Positions 15,894 to 24,540 of a stretch of DNA of 64,000 nt are shown here, piece after piece; the stretch's first letter is position 1; every line of letters starts with the position of its first letter. Below the pieces are notes generated by a model that did no database searches, was not told the origin of the DNA, and saw only the letters and a list, made by a program, of their open reading frames with translations. Both the position numbers and the translations under genes were made by a program. The stretch comes from Halomonas rhizosphaerae. Lineage in GTDB: Bacteria > Pseudomonadota > Gammaproteobacteria > Pseudomonadales > Halomonadaceae. The DNA lies in contig NZ_JASCQP010000026.1 of NCBI RefSeq assembly GCF_030010555.1, positions 1-64,000 of the forward strand, read 5' to 3'.

Positions 15894-17270
15894 TCACTCT
15901 TCGTCAATCGACGTTGCCACCGCGGCGCCGATCACGTCCTGGTAGTTGCGGATGCGCTGGACGTAGTGCACCGGCTCGTAGCCCCGCGCGTAGCCGTAGC
16001 GGGTCTGCGGGTAGTAGCGCTTGTCGGCCTTGAGCGGCAGCACCTCCCTCATGTCCTCCCAGGAGTCCGGGTTCCTGCCGAGCTCGCGCGCCAGTTCCCG
16101 GGCGTCCAGCAGGTGGCCACGGCCGATGTTGTAGCTCGCCAGGGCCAGGTAGGTGCGGTCCGGCTCGGGAATGGACTCGGGGAGGCGCTGGTGGCGGTCG
16201 GCGAGATAGCGCGCGCCGCCGTCGATCGCCGCGGCCGGGTCCAGGCGGTTGTCGACGCCGAGGGACTGGGCGGTGTTCTGGGTGAGCATCATGATACCGC
16301 GCACCCCGGTGGGCGAGACGGCCTGTGGGTCCCAGTGCGACTCCTGGTAGGCCAGGGCCGCGAGCAGGTCGGCCGGCATCCCGGTGGCCTCCTCGGCCGC
16401 CACGAAGAGCTCGAGGAAGGAGGGCAGGCGCTCGTCGATGCGCCGGTTCAGCGTGCGCAGGTCGACGAAGTCGAACTCGCCGATATAGGCGTAGTAGCGC
16501 TCCTCCATCGCCGCGACGCTCTGCTGTCCCTCGGCGCTCCCCATCCACTGCCCGGCCATCTCCGCGAGCGCCTGGTGGCCTTCGGGCAGGTACCAGCCCA
16601 GCCGGTCGCCGCTGGTCAGGTTCATGGCGACCTCCAGGTGCGGAAAGTGGCGGCGCACCACGCGCACGATGTTGGAGTCGGCCAGGGTGCAGTCGATGCG
16701 TCGCTCGGCCACCTCGGCCAGCAGTACCTCGGTGGTGCGCGGGTCCTCCTCGAAGGTGATGCCGGTGTGGCGGTTGACCAGGCTCTCGAGCTTTTCCGCA
16801 TAGCTGGAGTCCGCCGTGACGCGCAGTTCGACGCCGGCCAGCGCCTCCACCCGGCGCGGCAGGGGCCGCATGTCGCGGTGGCAGACCAGCTGCTCGACGA
16901 TGTCGGTATGGCCGGGACCGCGCCGGAAGCGCGCGTCGCGGGAAGGCAGGTGGGTCAGCCCCGCGGCGGCCAGGTGGACCTCGCCGTCCTCCAGGGCCTG
17001 CAGTACTTCGGCGGTGGAGTCCTGCAGCATCCACTCGACCTCCCAGCCATGGGCCTCGGCGAAGCGCTGGACAAGGTCATGTTCCGGCCCCGCCGGGGTC
17101 TCGTGGCGGTCCAGGTAGTAGGTAGTGGCGGCGTTGCGGCTGGCGACCCTCAGCGTCTCGCCCGGCTCGGGCGGGTCGAGCAGCACGACCGGGGGCTCAC
17201 CGGGCTCGCAACCCTGGAGCAGGGCCAGCGACAGCAGCAGGGTGGCGGTGAACAGGCGGGATCGGGACAT
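15894..17270 (-). CDS. mltF: Membrane-bound lytic murein transglycosylase F
   Basis: A 458-residue lipoprotein. A signal peptide ends at the lipobox LALLQGC (Cys about residue 21). Residues about 38-270 form a periplasmic solute-binding-like regulatory domain (SBP_bac_3), and residues about 285-445 an SLT catalytic domain with the catalytic Glu in LAYQESHWDP followed by SPTGVRGIMMLTQ and LASYNIGRGH. This two-domain plan is that of MltF, whose N-terminal domain senses muropeptides and regulates cell-wall cleavage. It is slightly shorter than E. coli MltF. The gene is convergent with argO, 60 bases apart. Confidence 0.94.
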   Translation of the reverse strand: MSRSRLFTATLLLSLALLQGCEPGEPPVVLLDPPEPGETLRVASRNAATTYYLDRHETPAGPEHDLVQRFAEAHGWEVEWMLQDSTAEVLQALEDGEVHLAAAGLTHLPSRDARFRRGPGHTDIVEQLVCHRDMRPLPRRVEALAGVELRVTADSSYAEKLESLVNRHTGITFEEDPRTTEVLLAEVAERRIDCTLADSNIVRVVRRHFPHLEVAMNLTSGDRLGWYLPEGHQALAEMAGQWMGSAEGQQSVAAMEERYYAYIGEFDFVDLRTLNRRIDERLPSFLELFVAAEEATGMPADLLAALAYQESHWDPQAVSPTGVRGIMMLTQNTAQSLGVDNRLDPAAAIDGGARYLADRHQRLPESIPEPDRTYLALASYNIGRGHLLDARELARELGRNPDSWEDMREVLPLKADKRYYPQTRYGYARGYEPVHYVQRIRNYQDVIGAAVATSIDEE

Positions 17271-17402
17271 GGAACGGGTATCCTGACCGGAGGGGGGACG
17301 AGCGCTGATGGGACCAGCCTACCAGGCTCTCGCCGTGCCCTCCGCGGGGCGAGTCAACGCAGGGCGGGGGTCGCGGGTGGCGGCGAGGGTCTCTCGTCAC
17401 GT

Positions 17403-17846
17403 TCACGGTGGGGCACCATCCCGGGGGCGCTGCCGGGCGTTCAGCTGCGCCTCCACCCGGTCGATGATGTCGCGGCCGAGCTTGTGGAGCAGGGGCCTGG
17501 CCGCGGCATTGACGACCTTCTCGAGCGGGGGCGGCACGCTGTAGGCCAGCGTCAGGTGGATGCGGGTGCCTCCCTCGCTGGGCGTCAGGCGGTACTCGCC
17601 ATGGTTGGGCACGCCGGACACCGAGCGCCAGGCGAATCGCTCGGGGGGCGCGAACTCGGTGATCTCCACATCGAACTCCAGCGGTATGCCGGCGATACGC
17701 ACCCGCCAGCGGTAGCGACGCTCCCCCAGGCGAACTATGGTGTCAATGGCGTCGCTGTAGTCGGCAAAGGTTTCCACTCGGCCGACGAGGGCGAACACCT
17801 CCCGTGGACTGGCCGCGATCTCGGCATCGTGCTCGATGATGGGCAT
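17403..17846 (-). CDS. SRPBCC family protein (polyketide cyclase/START-like)
   Basis: A 147-residue single-domain protein starting MPIIEHDAEIAASPREVFALV, with the beta-strand pattern of SRPBCC domains and a long C-terminal helix ending QLNARQRP. It would bind a hydrophobic ligand in a helix-grip cavity. Family members near isoprenoid or quinone genes include the CoQ-binding COQ10/RatA group, and here the divergent neighbour carries a UbiA prenyltransferase domain, which makes a lipid ligand plausible but unproven. ATG at 17846 follows GGAGAAGG. Only 44 bases separate it from the divergent fusion gene. Confidence 0.84.
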   Translation of the reverse strand: MPIIEHDAEIAASPREVFALVGRVETFADYSDAIDTIVRLGERRYRWRVRIAGIPLEFDVEITEFAPPERFAWRSVSGVPNHGEYRLTPSEGGTRIHLTLAYSVPPPLEKVVNAAARPLLHKLGRDIIDRVEAQLNARQRPRDGAPP

Positions 17847-17890
17847 GGCCTTCTCCACCTCCGCCAGACAATGCGATGACACAGTAAGGT

Positions 17891-19468
17891 ATGACAACGT
17901 TCAGGACGAACGACACGCCGGTCGATGGCCGAGCCCAGCTTCGGTCGCCGATCAAGGTGCTGGTCATCCTCGGGCATCCGCGCAGCGACAGCTTGTGCGG
18001 TGCATTGGCGGATGCCTTCTGCCAAGGGGCCCGCGTGGCGGGTACGCAGCTGCGCCGCCTGGACCTTGCGACGCTGGAATTCGACCCCCATGTGCGTACC
18101 CCGTCGCCCAACGACCAGCCCCTCGAGGACGACCTGAGCCAGGCGCGGGAATTCGTCGCCTGGGCAGATCATCTGGTGTTCGTCTATCCCACCTGGTGGG
18201 GCGGGGCGCCCGCTCTGCTCAAGGGGTTTCTCGACCGACTCATGGCCCCAGGGTTCGCGTTCCGGACCTGCGAGGGTGGCATCGGCTATCAGGGGCTGCT
18301 GACCGGTCGTTCGGCACAGCTCATCACTACCATGGACACCCCGCCGCTGATCCATCGGCTGCTTTACCGCGAGCCGGGCAGGAATGCCCTGGCGCGGGCG
18401 ACCCTGGGCTTCTGCGGCATTCGCCCGGTGCGCTCGCTGGTGTTCGGCTCGGTCAAGGCTGCCTCCCCGGCACGGCGCCAGGCCTGGCTGGCTCGCGCGC
18501 ACCACCAGGGCCGGCAGCTGGCGCAGGGCCGGATCACCCCCGCGGAGCGAGTGAGGCACAAGGCCGGCGCCTGGTTGCGCGGGCTGCGTCTGCAGTTCTA
18601 TCCCATGACCTGGGTGGCCTATGCGGTCGGGGCGCTGGCCGCCGCACCGGCCGGGGGCGTGTTCGGCAACCCGGTGTTCTGGCTCGGCTACCTCTGCCTG
18701 TTCCTGCTGGAGGTGGCCACCGTGCTGATCAACGAGGTGGTTGACCTGGGCACCGACCGCGCCAACCGCTTCTACAGCACCTTCACGGGGGGCTCTCGCG
18801 TCCTGGTCGACGGCTCGTTGAGCCTGGGCGAGGTCAAGAGCGGGGTCCTCGTCGCGCTGCTGGGCCTGGCGGGCGGCACGGCGTGGTTGCTGGCGGTGAC
18901 GCCGGCGGCTCCGGCCGCGGTGATCGTCGCGCTTGGGGTGCTGGGGCTCCTGGCCATCGGCTATACGGAGCCGCCCCTGATGCTCAGCTATCGTGGCCTG
19001 GGCGAGCTGGATGTCGCGGTCACCCACAGCATCGGGGTGATGCTCTGCGGTGTCGTGTTTCTCGGCGGGGACTGGGCCGATCCGCTGCCCTGGCTGCTCA
19101 GCCTGCCGTTGCTGCTGGGCATATTGCCCTCCATCACGCTGTCGGGCATTCCGGACCTCGAGGCCGATGCCGGTGCCGGCAAGCGCACCCTGGCGGTCCG
19201 CCTGGGACGCCGGGGCGCGCTATGGGTGGCCCTCGCCGGCACGCTGCTCGCCGCCGCCTGTGCCCTGGCCTGGCAGGCGCTGGGGCTGGCGGCGGGGGCC
19301 TTCGCCGGGATCGCCTGGGTGGTCGTTCCCCATGGCGCCTGGCTGACCTGGCGGCTGGCCCGGCACCTCCGGGACGACCGCCCGGCCGGGCGCATCGACG
19401 GCCTGATGGGGGCCTCGCTGGGCTATGTACTGTGGTTCGGGCTGTGGCCGCTGTTCCGCTTGGCATGA
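17891..19468 (+). CDS. Fusion of NAD(P)H quinone-reductase-like flavodoxin domain and UbiA prenyltransferase
   Basis: A 525-residue two-domain protein. Residues about 20-205 form a flavodoxin-like NAD(P)H dehydrogenase (quinone) domain (KVLVILGHPRSDSL, VFVYPTWWGGAPALLKGFLDR). Residues about 235-525 form a UbiA-type polytopic prenyltransferase with about eight helices and both Asp-rich motifs, NEVVDLGTD and GIPDLEAD, for Mg-diphosphate binding. It would join prenylation of an aromatic or lipid acceptor to flavin-dependent reduction at the membrane. The frame is continuous with no stop or slippery site at the junction (about residues 205-235). The acceptor is unknown; no other quinone-synthesis genes are nearby. 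The divergent SRPBCC gene may handle the product. Confidence 0.88.
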   Translation: MTTFRTNDTPVDGRAQLRSPIKVLVILGHPRSDSLCGALADAFCQGARVAGTQLRRLDLATLEFDPHVRTPSPNDQPLEDDLSQAREFVAWADHLVFVYPTWWGGAPALLKGFLDRLMAPGFAFRTCEGGIGYQGLLTGRSAQLITTMDTPPLIHRLLYREPGRNALARATLGFCGIRPVRSLVFGSVKAASPARRQAWLARAHHQGRQLAQGRITPAERVRHKAGAWLRGLRLQFYPMTWVAYAVGALAAAPAGGVFGNPVFWLGYLCLFLLEVATVLINEVVDLGTDRANRFYSTFTGGSRVLVDGSLSLGEVKSGVLVALLGLAGGTAWLLAVTPAAPAAVIVALGVLGLLAIGYTEPPLMLSYRGLGELDVAVTHSIGVMLCGVVFLGGDWADPLPWLLSLPLLLGILPSITLSGIPDLEADAGAGKRTLAVRLGRRGALWVALAGTLLAAACALAWQALGLAAGAFAGIAWVVVPHGAWLTWRLARHLRDDRPAGRIDGLMGASLGYVLWFGLWPLFRLA

Positions 19469-19488
19469 ACGCGCCCGGCCCACCGGCC

Positions 19489-20172
19489 CTATCCCGGGGA
19501 GGGTGCTCGTGGCCACAGCCTCGCCGCCAGGGCTACGATGACGGCCAGCAGGGGCAGCCAGGCCCTACGGTCGCCGAGGGTGTCGAGGGTGAGCCAGCTC
19601 AGCAGGCACCAGAGCACGGGAATGAGCAGCAGCAGCCAGGCGCGGCGGGCCGGTTCGGCCGCGGCCGCCAGGCCCAGGGTCGCCATGGCGAGCGGGTCGG
19701 GCGTGAGTCCGATGACCTCGGCGCCCGACAGGCCCCGTCCTGTCGCCAGGGCGGTAAGCGGGTGCAGGGCCAGGGCATAGGCGAACAGCCCGAGGGCGAG
19801 GCCGCGCCGCACGCTCCAGTGACCCGGCAGGCGCAGCCCGCCGCCCAGGCTGCCCAGGGCCACCAGCAGCAGCGCCTGGAGGCCGAACAGCGGGATGACA
19901 TAGGCGATGCCCCAGTGGATGGGGGCGTAGCGCTGCCACAGGAAGGCCCAGGCCACGAAGGCCCAGGCCACGGCCAGCAGCATGGCGACCAGGCGAGTGC
20001 CCCGCGGGCCGGGGCGCAGCAGGACGACCAGTGCCATGCCACCCAGCGCCAGGGCGAGCAACTGGGCGGGCCACAGCGCCTGGTTATGCAACTCGAACAG
20101 TCGCGCATAGACCCGTGGCGAGAACATCAGCAGGTCCTCGGGGCGATAGCTCCACCAGGCGCCGCCACCCAT
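19489..20172 (-). CDS. DUF6064-like integral membrane protein
   Basis: A 227-residue protein with about seven membrane helices and an N-terminal WWSYRPEDLLMFSPRVYARL block that matches my memory of the DUF6064 family (unknown function). The start at 20172 lies three bases from the stop of the aldo/keto reductase gene upstream, so the two are likely cotranscribed. It converges on the UbiA fusion gene, with 20 bases between stops. Nothing in the sequence shows a transport or catalytic site. Confidence 0.75.
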   Translation of the reverse strand: MGGGAWWSYRPEDLLMFSPRVYARLFELHNQALWPAQLLALALGGMALVVLLRPGPRGTRLVAMLLAVAWAFVAWAFLWQRYAPIHWGIAYVIPLFGLQALLLVALGSLGGGLRLPGHWSVRRGLALGLFAYALALHPLTALATGRGLSGAEVIGLTPDPLAMATLGLAAAAEPARRAWLLLLIPVLWCLLSWLTLDTLGDRRAWLPLLAVIVALAARLWPRAPSPG

Positions 20173-20175
20173 GCC

Positions 20176-21111
20176 CTACAGCCCCCGCACGTGGTCGGCC
20201 ATGCGGCGGCGCATGGCGTCGTCGGGCAGTGGCTCGCGGGCGGCGGCGAGGTTCTCGCGGACATGGTCCACGCGGGTGGTGGCAGGGATGGCACAGGTGA
20301 TCGCCGGGTGGGAAATGATGAACTTGAGGATGAACTGCGCCCAGGTGGTGGTGTTGATCTCGGCGGCCCAGGGCGGCAGCGGCTTGCCCGCCAGGCGCCG
20401 GATCAGGCGCTTGCGCTGGAAGGGACGGTTGGCGATCACGCCGATGCCGCGCTCCCGGGCGAGGGGCAACAGGCGACTCTCTGCCTCGCGGTCGACGATG
20501 TTGTAGGTGAGCTGGACGCAGTCCAGCGGCACGCGGCGCATGATTCTCTCGACCTCCTCATGGCGTCGTCCGTGGGAGGTGGTGATGCCCAGGTGGCGCA
20601 CCTCGCCGGCCGCCTTCATCGCCTGCAGGGTCTCGAGATGGCCTTCCCAACCCAGCAGGTTGTGGACCTGCAGCAGGTCGAAGCGCGGCACGCCCCAGGC
20701 CTGGCGGGACGCCTCGATCTGCGCCGGGCCCTCGGCGGGGCTGGAGGTCCAGACCTTGTCGGCGGCATAGACGCGATCGACGGCCTCGAGGCGCTCCAGG
20801 GCATGACCGATCGTCGCTTGCGACGATCCATACATCGGCGAGGAGTCGATCAGGCGTCCGCCTGCGGCGAAGAAGGCCGCCATGACCGCGGTGCACTCCT
20901 CGCGCAGTACCGGATCATCGCCGACGTTGAAGGTGATCCAGCTGCCCAGGCCGACCCGTGGCAGCGCCTCGCCGGTGCCGGGCAGCTCGCGGGTCAGCGG
21001 CTCGGCCGCCCGCGCCAGGCCACCGGGGGAGGGCAGCGCCGTGACGGCCGCCGCGGCGAGCAGGCCGCGCAGCAGCCGGCGGCGGGAAAGGGGAGGAAGA
21101 GGCTGGGCCAT
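20176..21111 (-). CDS. Tat-exported aldo/keto reductase
   Basis: A 311-residue protein. A twin-arginine signal (SRRRLLRGLLAAAAVTAL) is followed by an Ala-rich cleavage region ARAAEP at about residue 35, so the enzyme is probably folded with cofactor and exported by Tat. The aldo/keto reductase barrel has the catalytic Asp and Tyr in LIDSSPMYGSS, Lys in AADKVW and His in LLQVHNLLG. NADPH-dependent carbonyl reduction is typical for the fold, but a periplasmic location raises the question of the electron donor. The ATG at 21111 follows CAGGAG and gives the signal peptide its proper N terminus; an ATG 25 codons earlier does not. Confidence 0.87.
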   Translation of the reverse strand: MAQPLPPLSRRRLLRGLLAAAAVTALPSPGGLARAAEPLTRELPGTGEALPRVGLGSWITFNVGDDPVLREECTAVMAAFFAAGGRLIDSSPMYGSSQATIGHALERLEAVDRVYAADKVWTSSPAEGPAQIEASRQAWGVPRFDLLQVHNLLGWEGHLETLQAMKAAGEVRHLGITTSHGRRHEEVERIMRRVPLDCVQLTYNIVDREAESRLLPLARERGIGVIANRPFQRKRLIRRLAGKPLPPWAAEINTTTWAQFILKFIISHPAITCAIPATTRVDHVRENLAAAREPLPDDAMRRRMADHVRGL

Positions 21112-21249
21112 GATGCGCTCCTGGTAGTGCTGAGCACAGTGTAGCTGCCGGGTGAGGAGGGCTGGCCGGGGACCTTCAGTGGCCATCGGTCTGGAAGGAT
21201 CGTCCGGTCGGCCCGGAGGTGTGGTCGCTTACGCCCTTGAGCCTGGGCT

Positions 21250-22191
21250 TCATCTCCGCTCTTCGGCCTGCAGGGCCAGCCAGCCCTCGAGCAGGTCACG
21301 GAACTCCGCGGCGGTGGGCTCGGTCTGGCGCAGGATCTCGTCGATGCGGTTGAAGTGCAGCAGGCGCACGCCCCGGGTCTCCGGGCGCAGGTAGATGTCG
21401 GGTGGCTGGTGGTGGAGGGCCTGTCGGATGATCGCCTGCTGCATGATCTTGAAGCTGTTGAACAGCATGTCGCTCAGGCCGAGTTCCTCGCCATCCTCCA
21501 GCTGTCGGCTGCCCGAGACGTCCACCGCGATGACCAGGTCGACCTCGCCGTGGAGCAGGTCGAAGGGCAGGGGCTTGGAGATGCCGCCATCGATCAGCAG
21601 CTGCTTGCCATGGTGGATGGGCAGGAAGAGCCCCGGCACCGCCATGCTGGCCTCGATGGCCGGGAACAGCGGGCCCTCGTCGAGGGTCACGCTCTCCCCC
21701 GTCCAGTAGTCGGTGGCCACCACCTCGAGCGGGATGCGCAGCGCGTCGAAGGTACGAACCTCGGTATGGCCGGCCAGGAAGTGGAGAAAGCCGGCCGAGT
21801 CGAGCAGCCCGGCATCGTCGCTCCCGAACGGCATGAGCGCCGACAGATCCACCTCCGATTCGGCCAGGCCCGAGAGGGCATCCAGCGGCGAGCCGGCCAC
21901 GTCGTCGAAGATTTCGCGGATCGCCTCGGCCGGGAGTCCGGCGGCATAGAGCCCGCCGATCACCGCGCCGATGCTGCTCCCGACGATGCGGTCGGGCACG
22001 ATCTCGAGGTCGTCGAAGACCTGCAGGATGGCGATGTGCGCCAGGCCGTTGGCCCCGCCCGAGCCCAGCACCAGGCCGATGGTCGGACGGGGCGCCGGGG
22101 TGTCGGTGGGTTCCGCCGCGACCGCAGCCGCCAGCAGGGCAGGGATGAGCAGGGCCGAAGCGAGGAGGGCAGCGATGCGGATTGGCCTCAT
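21250..22191 (-). CDS. Secreted patatin-like phospholipase
   Basis: A 313-residue protein with a signal peptide (about residues 1-27, ending AAAVAAEP) and a patatin domain. The oxyanion loop is GSGGANGLAH, with Ala where many members have Arg or Lys. The nucleophile is Ser in GSSIG and the catalytic Asp is in LIDGGIS. RssA-like bacterial patatins hydrolyse acyl esters of lipids. The start at 22191 lies two bases past the dihydrolipoyl dehydrogenase stop, so they form an operon; an ATG at 22212 would overlap that gene. Periplasmic lipase activity is likely, with the exact lipid unknown. Confidence 0.87.
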   Translation of the reverse strand: MRPIRIAALLASALLIPALLAAAVAAEPTDTPAPRPTIGLVLGSGGANGLAHIAILQVFDDLEIVPDRIVGSSIGAVIGGLYAAGLPAEAIREIFDDVAGSPLDALSGLAESEVDLSALMPFGSDDAGLLDSAGFLHFLAGHTEVRTFDALRIPLEVVATDYWTGESVTLDEGPLFPAIEASMAVPGLFLPIHHGKQLLIDGGISKPLPFDLLHGEVDLVIAVDVSGSRQLEDGEELGLSDMLFNSFKIMQQAIIRQALHHQPPDIYLRPETRGVRLLHFNRIDEILRQTEPTAAEFRDLLEGWLALQAEERR

Positions 22192-22193
22192 GC

Positions 22194-23660
22194 TCAGTCT
22201 CCGGGCCCGCACTCCATGCAGCGCTCGGTGATGGCCGGGCCCTGCTGCAGGTTGGCATTGAGGTCGCGCAGGGCGCTGCGCAGCCCCTCCTCGAGTACCG
22301 GATGGTAGAAGGGCATCTCGAGGAGGCGGCTCACGTTGGGCTTCTGCTCCAGCATCCAGGCCAGCAGGTGCGCCATGTGCTCCACCCGCGGACCGAACAG
22401 CTCGGCACCCAGGAACTGGCCCGAGCCGTGCTCGGCGTAGAGGCGCATCAGGCCGCGGTTCTGGCGTATCACCACGGCGCGCCCCTGGTCCTCGAAGGAG
22501 GCCTCGCCGGTGGCGATGCAGTCGCAGCCGCCGTATTGGGTTTCCAACTCGGCGCGGCTGGCGCCGATGGTGGCGATCTGCGGGTCGGTGAAGACCACGG
22601 CGAGGGGCACGTTGCGGATGCCGGTACGCAGTTCCGGGTAGCGCCCGGCATTGTCGCCGGCGATCCGCCCCTCGGTATTGGCCACGTGCAGCAGCGGCAA
22701 CTCCTGGTTGGCATCGCCGGCGATGAAGATGTGGCTGGGGCTGTCATCGGCATTGCGGCACTGCAGGGTGAAGCGGTTGTAGTGCGGCACGCCCTTGTCG
22801 TCGACGGCCAGGCCGGCCTTCTCGAGGTCGAGCCGGTCGACGTTGGGCTGCCGGCCGGTGGCCGCGAGCAGGTAGTCGAAACGCTCGGTGAGACGCTTGC
22901 CGGTATCGCGCTCGAGGAAGGTGATCACCACGGCGTCGCCGTCGCGCTCGATGCTCTCCACCTTGGCGTCAGGGTCGACGTAGAACTCCTCGTTGAAGGT
23001 GCGGTCGGCGTAGTCCCTCACGGCCTCGTCCTGGAAGGGGCCCAGGGCGCCGCCCACGCCGAAGACCCGCAGGCGCACGCCCAGCCGGTGCAGCGCCTGG
23101 CCGAGCTCCAGGCCGATCACGCCGGGGCCGAACACGGCGACCGACTCGGGCAGGTCGTCCCACTCGAAGACAGCGTCGTTGACCACCAGCCGGTCGCCGG
23201 CCGCCTCGAAGAAGCCTGGCCAGGTGCCGCGCGAGCCGGTGGCGATGACGATGGTGCGCGCCGTCACGCGGGTATGGTCACCGACGATCAGGGTGTGCGG
23301 ATCGTCGAAGCGCGCATGGCCCTCGAGGCGGTTGGCCTCGCCCATGCGCTCCACCGTCTTCATCACGCTTCCCACGAAGCGATCCCGTTCGCGCTGGACG
23401 CGTTCCATGACGGCGCGTCCATCCACCTCGACCTTGCCGACTCGCACGCCGAAGCCGCCGGCATCGCGGGCGTGGTGGGCGGAGTCGGCGGCGGCGACCA
23501 GCAGCTTCGAGGGCATGCAGCCGACCCGGGCACAGGTGGTGCCATAGGCCCCGCCCTCGATCAGCAGCACGCTGTCGCTGTGCTTGCTGGCGGCGTGCCA
23601 GGCGCTCAGGCCGGCGCTGCCGGCGCCGATGATGGCGATATCGACCTCACGTTCCTGCAT
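22194..23660 (-). CDS. Dihydrolipoyl dehydrogenase-like flavoprotein
   Basis: A 488-residue pyridine nucleotide-disulfide oxidoreductase. FAD-binding is through AIIGAGSAGLSAW, the redox disulfide is in TCARVGCMPSK (C-x4-C) and a second FAD segment is IFIAGDANQE. The C-terminal interface holds the active-site His-Glu pair in FYHPVLEEGL. The sequence belongs to the lipoamide dehydrogenase branch, though more distant than the E3 of a PDH operon, and the C terminus carries an unusual CMEC pair. The lipoyl E2 operon at 48 kb has no E3 of its own, so this gene is one candidate supplier. It is cotranscribed with the patatin gene downstream. Confidence 0.88.
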   Translation of the reverse strand: MQEREVDIAIIGAGSAGLSAWHAASKHSDSVLLIEGGAYGTTCARVGCMPSKLLVAAADSAHHARDAGGFGVRVGKVEVDGRAVMERVQRERDRFVGSVMKTVERMGEANRLEGHARFDDPHTLIVGDHTRVTARTIVIATGSRGTWPGFFEAAGDRLVVNDAVFEWDDLPESVAVFGPGVIGLELGQALHRLGVRLRVFGVGGALGPFQDEAVRDYADRTFNEEFYVDPDAKVESIERDGDAVVITFLERDTGKRLTERFDYLLAATGRQPNVDRLDLEKAGLAVDDKGVPHYNRFTLQCRNADDSPSHIFIAGDANQELPLLHVANTEGRIAGDNAGRYPELRTGIRNVPLAVVFTDPQIATIGASRAELETQYGGCDCIATGEASFEDQGRAVVIRQNRGLMRLYAEHGSGQFLGAELFGPRVEHMAHLLAWMLEQKPNVSRLLEMPFYHPVLEEGLRSALRDLNANLQQGPAITERCMECGPGD

Positions 23661-23777
23661 CGGGCTCTCCTCTCATTGGTGGGCGCGTCGATGTGCATGG
23701 CTCCACTATGGCACAGGGTGGGGATGGGCCGCCGAGCCACAATGGTGGCGTCTTGACGCAGGACAAGGCGGTGCCCC

Positions 23778-24395
23778 TCAGGCGGCCAGGCGCAGGGCGA
23801 AGCCGATCATCAGCGAGCCGAAGGTCCAGCGCTGGAGGCGCGCCCTCAGGGGGCTGCCGGCGAACCAGCGCTGCAGCGAGCCCCCCAGGGTGGCGTAGCC
23901 GGCATCGAACAGCAGGCCGATGCCCACCAGCAGTCCGCCCAGCAGGGCGAACTGCAGCAGCACGGGCCCCTCGCCGGGAGACACGAACTGGGGCAGCAGC
24001 ACCGAGCAGAACAGCAGCGACTTGGGGTTGAGCAGGTTGGTCAGCAGGCCACGGCGCCAGGCGCGGCGGTGACCGTCGGCGAGCATCCCCACGCTGACCG
24101 TGTCGGTGTTCGTCGTGGCGCCGGGCGAACGGAACAGCTGCAGGCCGATCCAGGCCAGGTAGGCGCCCCCCGCATAGCGCACCGCATCGAAGGTCCAGGG
24201 CGCGGTGGCGAACAGCGTGGCCAGCCCCAGGGCCGCCAGGGCCACGTGCAGGCCGCGCGCCACGGCCAGTCCCGCCGCGGTGGCCAGCGCTCGGGTGTGC
24301 CCCTGCTGGCTGCCGGTCTGCAGCACCAGGATCATGTCGGGGCCGGGCAGCAGGTAGACCGCCGCCAGGGCACCGATGAACAGCCACAGTTCCAT
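23778..24395 (-). CDS. LysE/RhtB family translocator
   Basis: A 205-residue amino-acid exporter with about six helices. The N-terminal PGPDMILVLQTGSQQG run and NLLNPKSLLFCSVLLPQF are diagnostic for the RhtB branch of the LysE superfamily, which exports homoserine, threonine or related amino acids. It is divergent from an Lrp/AsnC regulator gene with a shared 145-base intergenic region, an arrangement in which the regulator normally controls the exporter in response to the amino acid. The substrate cannot be told from sequence. Confidence 0.9.
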   Translation of the reverse strand: MELWLFIGALAAVYLLPGPDMILVLQTGSQQGHTRALATAAGLAVARGLHVALAALGLATLFATAPWTFDAVRYAGGAYLAWIGLQLFRSPGATTNTDTVSVGMLADGHRRAWRRGLLTNLLNPKSLLFCSVLLPQFVSPGEGPVLLQFALLGGLLVGIGLLFDAGYATLGGSLQRWFAGSPLRARLQRWTFGSLMIGFALRLAA

Positions 24396-24494
24396 AGGCT
24401 CGCCTCCTGCCGTCGTGAAACTTCCTGCTGGAACGCTGCCAGTCTAGCCCCGGGGGCGCCGGCAGGTCCTTGCGAAATCGGCCACGAAAATGGC

Positions 24495-24516
24495 TATAGT
24501 TGGCAGAAGATGCCAA
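24495..24516. promoter_or_regulatory. Promoter core with overlapping inverted repeat (candidate Lrp operator)
   Basis: TATAGT at 24495-24500 abuts TTGGCA-GAAGA-TGCCAA (24500-24516), a perfect six-base inverted repeat with a five-base centre. It lies 24 bases before the GTG of the Lrp-type gene. A repeat over the start region suits autoregulation. No good -35 with 17-base spacing is seen. Confidence 0.45.
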
Positions 24517-24540
24517 TGAAGAAGAGTGAGGTGAAAGTTC

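Noticed and set aside
18883..21144. A 753-codon plus-strand open frame across the UbiA fusion end and the antisense of DUF6064 and the aldo/keto reductase
   Set aside because: It crosses three well-supported genes and its protein is a low-complexity Gln/Gly/Arg mix without any motif.
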